Below are positions 51,224 to 58,086 of a stretch of 64,000 nt of DNA, one piece after another. A program made the translations under genes and the position numbers. The stretch covers positions 248,001 to 312,000 of the forward strand of contig JAFYUM010000006.1 in NCBI GenBank assembly GCA_017558505.1. The letters run 5' to 3'. The notes beneath the pieces are model-generated. The model had not been told where the DNA came from. It saw only the letters and a list, made by a program, of their open reading frames with translations, and did not search any database. The number at the start of each line of letters is the position of its first letter. Position 1 is the stretch's first letter. Source of the stretch: Ruminococcus sp. (GTDB lineage Bacteria; Bacillota; Clostridia; Oscillospirales; Ruminococcaceae).

Positions 51224-52561
51224 TTAATCAAGATACGGTAATTCTTCGATAAGCTTTGCATCGTACAGCTGAATTGTCAGAGCATCGGAAACAGTAATTC
51301 CTAATTTAGCGTCAACGTCGGCATTTTTTTTGCCTTGTGCGGATAAGGAGTATTTGTCTGGATTTGCCAAATATTGTAAAATTGCGGCAGCATCTGCTAT
51401 TGTTACCTTGCCGTCACAGTTTGCGTCACCAAGGAGAGTAGGTTTTAATACTTCGGGAGCTGTTGTGGTAGTTGTTGGTTCTTCCGTTGTGACAGTTGTG
51501 GTTGCTGCGGTTGTTGTAGGTTCTTCCGTTGTGACAGTTGGAGTTGCTGTGGTTGTTGTAGGCTCCTCCGTTGTGACAGTTGTAGATGTTGCGGTTGTTG
51601 TAGGTTCTTCCGTTGTGATAGTTGTAGATGTTGCAGTTGTTGTAGGTTCTTCCGTTGTGACAGTTGTAGTTGCTGTGGTTGTTGTGGTTTCTGTTATGGT
51701 AGTAGTTGTTGTTGGCTTGATAGTTGTAGTCGTAGTCGTTGTGGTAGGTTTTGTAGTCGTGGTTGTGGTGGGTTTGGTAGTTGCTGTTGTAGTGGTTGAA
51801 GTTGCAAAATATTCGTCCATATAATCTATGGGGAATGATTTGGTACGTGAGTTTCCGTTTTTGTCAATGGCAGTTACTTCGTATGTTCCGTCACAAGGGA
51901 TATCAAAGGTTGCATAGTTGCAGTTACTATAAACCTTATCGCCCATAATTATAGAACAGATTTCATTTGTTTTAGCCGTTATTGTTATTTTCTGACCGTT
52001 ATATTCGGTAGGCAGGGGGTATGTTATGGTTAATTCGGGGATGGTTTTGTCGTTTTTGTCAATTGTTTCATTTACATCCTCAAGTGTTAATTCGTAATCA
52101 AAAGTATCAAATGGTGATGTTGTATAGATTTTAAACCGATATGTACCGTTTCTTGGAAATAGTAAAGTGAATTTATCAACCTGTTTCTGGTCGAAATCTA
52201 AAATTTCAGCTACGACTTTACTGCCGTCGGGGTTAGTGAATTCAGCTGTAGCACCTGTAAGATACTCGTCAAGTACGGTGGTAATGTTTTCAGGTCCGCC
52301 GGTACTGCCGATAAATCCTCGTGTATCAATTTTAGCCCATACATCAAATGCGACTTTTCGATAGTTGTAAGATAACGTAAGTGAGGTGTTTTCCAAAAAA
52401 ATAGCTGATGTGTAATACCCTTTGTTGCTTTTAAGAATTGAATCTGTGTTGTCGGGGGAAACAGTAAAAGCTGCGTTTCCTGTAAACAATGTGGAAATGG
52501 AAGTGGAAGCTGCTATTGCTCCGCTCAGAATAAAGCTTAGTGTTTTTTTTAGTATACTCAT
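51224..52561 (-). CDS. Secreted Thr-rich protein with dockerin
   Basis: 445 residues. Signal peptide (ILKKTLSFILSGAIAASTSIS). Residues about 30-255 form one or two beta-sandwich domains, the first resembling pre-peptidase C-terminal/adhesion modules (GTYRFKIYTTSPFDTFDYEL) and the second a bacterial Ig-like fold (GTYEVTAIDKNGNSRTKSF). A roughly 115-residue Thr-rich linker contains imperfect 14-residue repeats around VTTEEPTTT. The C-terminus is a dockerin (GDANCDGKVTIADAAAILQY; GITVSDALTIQLYDA). No catalytic motif was seen; a binding or structural cellulosome part is possible. AGGAGG precedes the ATG. Confidence 0.85.
   Translation of the reverse strand: MSILKKTLSFILSGAIAASTSISTLFTGNAAFTVSPDNTDSILKSNKGYYTSAIFLENTSLTLSYNYRKVAFDVWAKIDTRGFIGSTGGPENITTVLDEYLTGATAEFTNPDGSKVVAEILDFDQKQVDKFTLLFPRNGTYRFKIYTTSPFDTFDYELTLEDVNETIDKNDKTIPELTITYPLPTEYNGQKITITAKTNEICSIIMGDKVYSNCNYATFDIPCDGTYEVTAIDKNGNSRTKSFPIDYMDEYFATSTTTTATTKPTTTTTTKPTTTTTTTTIKPTTTTTITETTTTTATTTVTTEEPTTTATSTTITTEEPTTTATSTTVTTEEPTTTTATPTVTTEEPTTTAATTTVTTEEPTTTTTAPEVLKPTLLGDANCDGKVTIADAAAILQYLANPDKYSLSAQGKKNADVDAKLGITVSDALTIQLYDAKLIEELPYLD
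51455..51790. repeat. Tandem repeats encoding the Thr-rich linker
   Basis: About five imperfect 42-base units (each with a TTEEPTTT core) between about 51465 and 51685, followed by simpler ACN-rich repeats to 51790. Such repeats expand and contract readily. Confidence 0.75.
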
Positions 52562-52738
52562 AGTATCCTCCTAATTTACCGTCAATGTCGGCATTTTTCT
52601 TACCTTGTGCGGATGAGTTGTATTTGTCAGGATTTGCTAAACATTGGAAAATTGCTGCTGCATCAGCAGTTGTAACTTTAGCATTGCAATTTACATCACA
52701 GCAGCTACTAAAATTGAAGTAATTTTTTTGCTTCTCAT
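52562..52738 (-). pseudogene. Relic of a dockerin gene (signal peptide fused out of frame to half a dockerin)
   Basis: AGGAGG (52753-52748) and ATG 52738 begin MRSKKITSILVAAVM and a stop. In the next frame, overlapping the end, the DNA reads CDVNCNAKVTTADAAAIFQC and LANPDKYNSSAQGKKNADID, the first half of a dockerin. It runs straight into the ribosome site of the intact dockerin gene. The body and second dockerin repeat have been lost. Confidence 0.75.
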
Positions 52739-52844
52739 AATTAAAAACCTCCTACAAAATAGTTAATAAAAAACATCTGTACAATAATTATATCATACAA
52801 ATACGCATTTTTCAATATTTGTCGAAAACTTTATAATATAAAAT

Positions 52845-52882
52845 AAAAAATTCCACACAGACCATAAAATTCTGTGCGGAAT
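52845..52882 (-). terminator. Terminator of the aspartate kinase gene
   Basis: Twelve-base stem (52850-52861 with 52871-52882, G-T pairs) followed on the minus strand by TTTTTATTTT. The rest of the 52739-52889 gap is AT-rich with no gene. Confidence 0.8.
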
Positions 52883-52889
52883 AGTAAAA

Positions 52890-54224
52890 TTATTTCTCTG
52901 AATTAATAAACATATCGTAGATACGTCTGATAGCCTCGGGGAGGTCGTTTTCGCTTACGCCGATGATAACATTAAGCTCGGAAGAACCCTGGTCAATAAG
53001 CTTAACATTGATTCTTGCGTGTGCCATAGCTGCAAATACTCTTGCAACAGTACCACGTGTATTTTTCATACGTCTGCCAACTACAGCGAGAATTGCAATT
53101 CCGTCCTCGATTTCAAGGTGGTCGGGATTAACTTCACGACGGATTTCAGCAAGCACCTTTTCACGAACAGGCTCCAGCTTTGCGCTGTCAACTGTGATGC
53201 TCATTGTGTCAATTCCCGAAGGCATATGCTCAAAGGAAAGACCGTTCTGATAAAGCACATTGAGAACCTTCATACCAAAGCCGATTTCGTTGTTCATCAT
53301 AGCCTTTTCGATGTTGATTGTGCTGAATCCCTTTTTGCCTGCGATACCTGTGATTGTGTGACCAAGGCTTTCACGGCTGAAATCATAGTCGTTGGAAACA
53401 ATCATAGTACCTGCATCCTGAGGTCTGTTTGTGTTGCGGATATTTATCGGAATACCAGCGGAACGAACAGGGAAAATAGCATCCTCGTGGAGAACAGATG
53501 CACCCATATATGCAAGCTCACGAAGCTCACGGTAAGTAATTGTTTCAATAGCTTCGGGATTTTCAACAATTCTGGGATCAGCTACAAGAAAGCCTGAAAC
53601 GTCAGTCCAGTTCTCGTAAATTTCAGCATTTACAGCATTTGCAATAATAGAGCCTGTTACATCAGAGCCGCCTCTCGAAAATGTCTTGATAATACCCTCT
53701 GTTGTTTTGCCGTAGAAACCTGGGATAACAGCATTGTCAAGGTCTTTCAGCTGAGCTTTTACAGCCTTTACGGTTTCGTCAAGGAGAAGCTGTCCCTTTG
53801 TATCGAAAACGATAACATCAGCGGCATCAACGAAATTGAAGCCGAGGTATGCGGCTAAAACCTTGCCGTTGAGGTATTCGCCGCGGCTTGCAGCAAAGTC
53901 CTTTGCAGGGCGTGTTTTCAACTCGTTGGTGATGATGTCAAAATCTTCATCAAGGCTGATGTCGACACCAAGATCGGAAATAATGCCGTTGTAGCGGTCC
54001 TTGATAATCTGGAAATCATCAGTGAAATCAACGCCGCTTCCTGCAAGCTCACAGCACTTGTAGAGCATATCTGTTACCTTGATGTCATCGGAGAAACGCT
54101 TTCCGGGAGCAGAGGGAACAACGTATTTACGCTTTTCATCGGATTTTATAATATCGGCAACCTTGCGGAACTGATTAGCGTCTGCAAGGGAGCTGCCGCC
54201 GAACTTTACAACTTTATTAGCCAT
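52890..54224 (-). CDS. Aspartate kinase
   Basis: 444 residues. Kinase domain with KFGGSSLADANQF, TFSRGGSDVTGSI and YMGASVLHEDAIFPV; two C-terminal ACT domains (about 310-444: INIEKAMMNNEIGFGMKVL; ILAVVGRRMKNTRGTVARVF; ARINVKLIDQGSSELNVIIG). Phosphorylates aspartate, first step to lysine, methionine and threonine, and is feedback-regulated through the ACT domains. Monofunctional; no dehydrogenase part. The leader is only about 45 bases, so no lysine riboswitch. GTAGGT precedes the ATG. Confidence 0.94.
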   Translation of the reverse strand: MANKVVKFGGSSLADANQFRKVADIIKSDEKRKYVVPSAPGKRFSDDIKVTDMLYKCCELAGSGVDFTDDFQIIKDRYNGIISDLGVDISLDEDFDIITNELKTRPAKDFAASRGEYLNGKVLAAYLGFNFVDAADVIVFDTKGQLLLDETVKAVKAQLKDLDNAVIPGFYGKTTEGIIKTFSRGGSDVTGSIIANAVNAEIYENWTDVSGFLVADPRIVENPEAIETITYRELRELAYMGASVLHEDAIFPVRSAGIPINIRNTNRPQDAGTMIVSNDYDFSRESLGHTITGIAGKKGFSTINIEKAMMNNEIGFGMKVLNVLYQNGLSFEHMPSGIDTMSITVDSAKLEPVREKVLAEIRREVNPDHLEIEDGIAILAVVGRRMKNTRGTVARVFAAMAHARINVKLIDQGSSELNVIIGVSENDLPEAIRRIYDMFINSEK

Positions 54225-54275
54225 GGTAAAAACCTACTTTCATAGTAATTGTTATTTTTCTATCATACTTACTAT

Positions 54276-54304
54276 ATTATATAATAAAATATGCCAAAAA
54301 TCAA
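54276..54304 (-). promoter_or_regulatory. Promoter of the aspartate kinase gene
   Basis: Minus strand TTGATT (54304-54299), 17-base spacer, TATAAT (54281-54276). Confidence 0.7.
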
Positions 54305-54423
54305 TTGTCAGAAATGCAGAAAATAAAATCACGAAATTTGTTTTTTTGGTGAATACGCTTGTACGCCACTGGTGGACAGATTTCTTAATTAAATTTGTGA
54401 ATTACTGTGATTATTTCTGAGGC

Positions 54424-54455
54424 AAAAAACGGCTGATATCACGATGATATCAGCC
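54424..54455 (-). terminator. Terminator of the ExbB/ExbD-like operon
   Basis: Perfect 11-base stem ggctgatatca / tgatatcagcc (54431-54441, 54445-54455) followed on the minus strand by GTTTTTTG. Confidence 0.8.
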
Positions 54456-54471
54456 GCTATCTTATGTGCAC

Positions 54472-54513
54472 CTCTAAAAACACCTTTTTCTTTTATCAAA
54501 CGGGTTTTTAGAG
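54472..54513. repeat. Short inverted-repeat element ctctaaaaac...gtttttagag
   Basis: Ten-base perfect arms (54472-54481, 54504-54513). The left end gcacctctaaaaa resembles sequence at 61718-61730 and 31276-31290, pointing to a dispersed element. Confidence 0.5.
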
Positions 54514-54519
54514 ATACCC

Positions 54520-54930
54520 TTATTTAACAATTATATTTTTAAAACCGTTTGTTTCAAGAGAATAAACAAGGTTTTCCTTTGCGTTTACAGTTGCTGAATT
54601 TTCGCATGATATACGTATTTCAGCAGATTTATCAATATTGCTTAGAGCGTTTGTCAATTCAGCAAGCCCCACTTTTTTGTTATCGTAAATATAATCCCTA
54701 CCGTCTATTGTGATATCGATTATTATTTGTGGTGCTGCTGTAACTTCAGCTTCCGTTGCAGGTGTTTCGTTAGGATTGTCTGACTGTTCAGATACGCCTG
54801 TCTGGGTTCCTGTTAATCCCTCGTTGCCTGTTCCGAAGCCCGTGCCACAGCTTTTCTGTGATAAGAATATAGCTCCCGCCGCTATTATTGCAGCAAATCC
54901 TGCACCGGATGATTTTTTGTCTTTTCCCAT
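54520..54930 (-). CDS. Second ExbD-like protein with short anchor
   Basis: 136 residues. One hydrophobic segment near the start (GFAAIIAAGAIFLS), a Thr/Pro/acidic linker (about 30-65), then a compact domain IIIDITIDGRDYIYDNKKVG followed by LAELTNALSN and ENLVYSLETNGFKNIIVK. This matches the pattern of the extracytoplasmic domain of ExbD/TolR (VDG, KKVxLxEL, LETxGFxNI). The usual transmembrane Asp motif is missing. It lies 11 bases after the ExbD-like gene, with GAGGTAGG upstream. Probably a partner of that motor; assignment by pattern only. Confidence 0.6.
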   Translation of the reverse strand: MGKDKKSSGAGFAAIIAAGAIFLSQKSCGTGFGTGNEGLTGTQTGVSEQSDNPNETPATEAEVTAAPQIIIDITIDGRDYIYDNKKVGLAELTNALSNIDKSAEIRISCENSATVNAKENLVYSLETNGFKNIIVK

Positions 54931-54941
54931 GATAACCTACC

Positions 54942-55502
54942 TCACTTTGAAATGTTAATTGCAGCAAAATAGAAATTTTCGTATTCCTTTTGCATGTTGT
55001 TTACGGCTTTTCCTATTTCCCTTACGGCTGTGGCGGAATATAAATCGTCGCCATTGTATGTCAACGTACACATTATAACATCTTCATTTTTAAAATCAGC
55101 CGCTTTTATTGTATCTGCCAGTACGACATTCATATCAACAGATTCTGTGTAAATAAATTCCTCTAATTTATTTTCGCCTTTTTTGATATTGATGTGAAGC
55201 GTATCATCGTCGAATTTGTCATAGAGATTGATTGTTATGATATGACCTTGATAGTTGAGAAGCGCCTGCTGGTTCTTTACTGCGTTCTTGTCGATTTGCA
55301 GGAGCTTTTCCCATTCGCTGTTGATTTCTTCCTGTTTGGTTTCAATTTCTGAAATTTTTGTTTCATATTCAGTTTTTGTCTGATTTGCGGCTGTAGTTGC
55401 TTCTTCTATTTCAAAAGTACTGAACAATATAAAAAAGAAAAGAATTATCATAATTACATCAAGGAGAGATGTGAAGTCAAGAAATATCTCTCTTTTTTTC
55501 AT
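54942..55502 (-). CDS. ExbD/TolR-like protein
   Basis: 186 residues. The N-terminus EIFLDFTSLLDVIMIILFFF carries a single TM with Asp 15 where ExbD has its proton-binding Asp. A predicted coiled coil (about 35-75, TEYETKISEIETKQEEINSEW) and a beta-rich external domain follow. ExbD/TolR with ExbB/TolQ forms a proton-driven motor. The start codon overlaps the ExbB-like stop by four bases (ATGA), with AGGG upstream. In Gram-negatives such motors act on TonB or Tol-Pal; here no outer membrane is expected, so the target is unknown. Confidence 0.75.
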   Translation of the reverse strand: MKKREIFLDFTSLLDVIMIILFFFILFSTFEIEEATTAANQTKTEYETKISEIETKQEEINSEWEKLLQIDKNAVKNQQALLNYQGHIITINLYDKFDDDTLHINIKKGENKLEEFIYTESVDMNVVLADTIKAADFKNEDVIMCTLTYNGDDLYSATAVREIGKAVNNMQKEYENFYFAAINISK

Positions 55503-55987
55503 ATTTCAACCCTGCTTTTTTGACTTTCTGAGGATATTTCCGTATCTTCAAACTTATTTATAAGAGTTTCAAGCTTTTGGATTGTATTTTCAACAGATGT
55601 GGAAATAAGAGAATTTGCCAGTTTAAAGCCAACAGCACAGATAATTCCCCAGGCTGTGGAAGTCAGAGCCGCAAAGAAGTTGGATTTCAGATTGTCGTCA
55701 ATTACCGTGATGTCAAGGCTCAGGAGTGACCATACTGTGCCGAGCATACCAAGCAGAGGGAAAATTGAGATAATCGTCAGGAAAATTGTGTATCGTTTAG
55801 TGAACTGTGAATATGCCTTATTGGCGGCAAGGAGATTTTCCTGTTTTTCGAGTTCTTTGAGATTTCCCGATATTTCGCCATTCATACGCTTTGTTTCAAG
55901 TAAAAGCAGAATATTTATAACTGCAACAAGGAGGATTATCCAGTCAAATCCCCAGAAACCCTCTTTGAATTTTGCTAAAATTTCCAT
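55499..55987 (-). CDS. MotA/TolQ/ExbB-like proton channel protein
   Basis: 162 residues with three membrane segments: FDWIILLVAVINILLLLE (14-31), TIFLTIISIFPLLGMLGTVWSLLSL (67-91) and FFAALTSTAWGIICAVGFKL (103-122). The LGMLGTV and ALTSTAWGI motifs are those of the ExbB/TolQ/MotA family. Coupled by overlap to an ExbD-like gene. ATG at 55987 has AGAGGTGA six bases upstream. First gene of the three-gene operon that ends at the 54431 terminator. Confidence 0.78.
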   Translation of the reverse strand: MEILAKFKEGFWGFDWIILLVAVINILLLLETKRMNGEISGNLKELEKQENLLAANKAYSQFTKRYTIFLTIISIFPLLGMLGTVWSLLSLDITVIDDNLKSNFFAALTSTAWGIICAVGFKLANSLISTSVENTIQKLETLINKFEDTEISSESQKSRVEI

Positions 55988-56084
55988 TAAATCACCTCTG
56001 ATACAATTATACAGCAAAATCTGAGAATTTGCAATAGTTTTCGACAAAATACCGAATAAAAATAAGCGGCAGAAAAAATTTCCG

Positions 56085-56150
56085 CCGCCCATAATTCTTA
56101 ATTCTTAATTAATCCACCGCCCACATATATAAAAGCTAATAGCTTTTTAT
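56085..56150. repeat. Dispersed AT-rich intergenic repeat, copy 2
   Basis: Contains ccgcccataattcttaattc, aattaatccaccgccca and agctaatagcttt, resembling parts of the copies at 49905 and 60175. Confidence 0.55.
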
Positions 56151-56152
56151 AA

Positions 56153-56740
56153 TTATACAGTGACTATAAGCATCACAATCATCCACACAAGGGCAATGAT
56201 AGCCAGTATTTTTGAAAATACAGTGGGAGTGCCTTTTTTCAGAATTACGAGGAATGAAATCACAAGAAACAGCAATACAGCGAAAAGTGCAAGTTTTGTG
56301 ATACAATTCGCAACATAGCCTGTGTCAAGATAATATGACGCTGAAATGGGATATGTAATCCCCTCAACTGATGTAAGAGTTGAATATACCTCTTGCTCTA
56401 CTTTATAGTCAAGTTTTTTTGCAAGGGCAGTTATTTCAAGTCCACCTGCTGTAAGAGCCGTATGTTCGGAATTGAAATTCTTTTCAAGCCACTTTTTGGG
56501 TGCTTTTATAGTGTAAGCCTCAGCGTTTTCCTCGTTAATTCCTATGTAATAATAATCCTTTCCCATAGGAATCAAGCCGTTGATTGAGTGTTCAACCACA
56601 ATAAGCTCTCCGGCTCCATTAATTGTGACTGTGTGAGTATTTTCCTTGTCGGTGAGATTCACAATTGGCATTATCAAAAGATGAATCACAAGTGCCAGTA
56701 CAAAAATTGCACCTAAGAATATTTTAAAGCCTTTTCTCAT
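56153..56740 (-). CDS. Membrane protein of unknown function (paralogue 1)
   Basis: 195 residues: TM near the N-terminus (IFLGAIFVLALVIHLLIMPIV), a central external domain and two TMs at the C-terminus (LALFAVLLFLVISFLVIL; ILAIIALVWMIVMLIVTV). The central part DYYYIGINEENAEAYTIKAP, then KKWLEKNFNSE, GGLEITALAKKL and EGITYPISASYYLDTGY, recurs in the gene at 57243. No known family recognised. ATG at 56740 has AGGTGA six bases upstream. Same strand as the ExbB-like operon, 165 bases upstream of it. Confidence 0.7.
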   Translation of the reverse strand: MRKGFKIFLGAIFVLALVIHLLIMPIVNLTDKENTHTVTINGAGELIVVEHSINGLIPMGKDYYYIGINEENAEAYTIKAPKKWLEKNFNSEHTALTAGGLEITALAKKLDYKVEQEVYSTLTSVEGITYPISASYYLDTGYVANCITKLALFAVLLFLVISFLVILKKGTPTVFSKILAIIALVWMIVMLIVTV

Positions 56741-56752
56741 ATAAATCACCTT

Positions 56753-57232
56753 TTACAGGTATTCTTCGGGAACGCTGTAGCCAAGGGATACGAGAGATTT
56801 TGCATAGTTGTAGTCTTGCAGTCGTTCTTCCGATTCCTGTCTTAATTTTTCAAATTTTTTGCGTTTTATGCCAGTTAAAATTATGATTATCTGATAAATT
56901 GCACAGAGAATACAGAAAATTCCCATTACTGTGAAAACTGTGGGATAAAGCCATTGGATATTTTCGGAAGTTCCAAATTGATGAACAGTGAACAGATAAA
57001 GCCCTCTCCACAGGATAAGTCCTCCCACTATGCCCATAATCACATTAGATGTGATGCTGTATGTATCGGGGGGCAGTCCCTCAGCGGCTATTTCGTGACA
57101 GCGTGGGTCGAGGTATTCCGTGCCGCATTTCTTGCAGGTTTTCAGGGGACTTTTGTATTTCCGTGAACCCGGGGGAATATATGTCATCAGCTTTTTATTG
57201 CAATTTTTACATTTCAATGTTATAAATTCCAT
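56753..57232 (-). CDS. Zinc-ribbon membrane protein
   Basis: 159 residues. N-terminal zinc ribbon: LKCKNCNKKL and TCKKCGTEYLDPRCHEI (two CxxC pairs). Two TM segments follow (IMGIVGGLILWRGLYLF; VFTVMGIFCILCAIYQIIIIL) and a charged tail. Function unknown. ATG at 57232 chosen for AAGGTG upstream; a GTG at 57241 is possible. It lies between the two paralogous membrane-protein genes with gaps of 12 and 10 bases, so all three are probably one operon. Confidence 0.7.
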   Translation of the reverse strand: MEFITLKCKNCNKKLMTYIPPGSRKYKSPLKTCKKCGTEYLDPRCHEIAAEGLPPDTYSITSNVIMGIVGGLILWRGLYLFTVHQFGTSENIQWLYPTVFTVMGIFCILCAIYQIIIILTGIKRKKFEKLRQESEERLQDYNYAKSLVSLGYSVPEEYL

Positions 57233-57242
57233 ACTATTCACC

Positions 57243-57866
57243 TTATATGACTAAAATGTATATAAAAGCAATTGCCCATATGATCATCATTACAACCAAG
57301 ATGATTCCTAAAATTGTCATAGGTATTCGTATTTTTTCAGGATATTTAAAAATAAGAAGAATTGAAACAAATAGAAGCAGCATAACTGCAAAAAGTATGA
57401 ATTTTATAATTATTATCTTCTTATATTCTATATCCAGATATGCGGTCATTCCAATAGGATATGTAAGTCCTTCTGTTTCTGACAGATATGATATTAATTC
57501 TTGTGCATTGGATTCTGATAACAGCTTTCCCAAAGCGGTTATTTCAAGACCGTTTGTGTTAATAGATTTACAGTCTGAATTGAAATTTTCTTTATACCAT
57601 TTTTCAGGCGCTTTTATTATGTATGCTTCATCAGTATCCTCATTTATTCCGATATAGTAGTGATGTGTTCTTTTCATAAAAGTTAATTTGTTTATCAGTT
57701 TGCTGTTTATAGCGTGGTCAACTTCAAAAACTTCCGCTGCCATATCAATATTTATTGTGCGCATATTTTCTTTGTTTGTCATATCAAAAATTGCTGTACC
57801 AACAAGATATATAGCTATTCCAACAAAAATTAATATAGTTAAAACCTTTTCTATTAGTTCTTTCAT
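57243..57866 (-). CDS. Membrane protein of unknown function (paralogue 2)
   Basis: 207 residues, same layout as the 56153 product: N-terminal TM (VLTILIFVGIAIYLVGTAIF), central domain HHYYIGINEDTDEAYIIKAP, then EKWYKENFNSD, NGLEITALGKLL and EGLTYPIGMTAYLDIEY, and two C-terminal TMs. About half the residues in the central motifs are identical to paralogue 1. First gene of the operon; GGGAGG precedes ATG 57866. No family recognised. Confidence 0.7.
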   Translation of the reverse strand: MKELIEKVLTILIFVGIAIYLVGTAIFDMTNKENMRTINIDMAAEVFEVDHAINSKLINKLTFMKRTHHYYIGINEDTDEAYIIKAPEKWYKENFNSDCKSINTNGLEITALGKLLSESNAQELISYLSETEGLTYPIGMTAYLDIEYKKIIIIKFILFAVMLLLFVSILLIFKYPEKIRIPMTILGIILVVMMIIWAIAFIYILVI

Positions 57867-57916
57867 ATAAACCTCCCGCAATATTTTGTCGAAATATCTG
57901 TGTTTTACTTTGAAAT

Positions 57917-57937
57917 TATGGGCGGATATTATCCGCC
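57917..57937. repeat. Small perfect palindrome
   Basis: gggcggatattatccgccc between metG and the membrane-protein operon. No T-run follows, so it is not an obvious terminator. Confidence 0.5.
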
Positions 57938-58019
57938 CGTAAGATTATGGAAAAATCTGAATTTCGTATCGAAATTGCGGACACGGCACAACCTGTCATT
58001 ACAAATTATATCAGCATAT

Positions 58020-58086
58020 CCGCCGAACACATAGCTAATGGCTATAGGCTAACAGCTAACGGCTCATTTAATTTTTAATTAAAGAA
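58020..58086. repeat. Dispersed AT-rich intergenic repeat, copy 3
   Basis: Contains tagctaatggctataggct, aacagctaacggctca and tttaattaaagaatta, similar in words and order to the other copies. Directly after the metG stop. Confidence 0.55.

Noticed and set aside
51330..51824. Val-rich reading frame opposite the Thr-rich linker
   Set aside because: It is the complement of repeated Thr codons; no start site or family supports it.
52890..54300. Lysine riboswitch before aspartate kinase
   Set aside because: The promoter at 54276-54304 leaves a leader of about 45 bases, too short for the element.
54520..55987. Zorya-type defence system
   Set aside because: ZorA-like proteins carry a long cytoplasmic coiled tail and ZorB an OmpA-like domain; here the first protein has 162 residues and no ZorC/D/E-type gene is adjacent.
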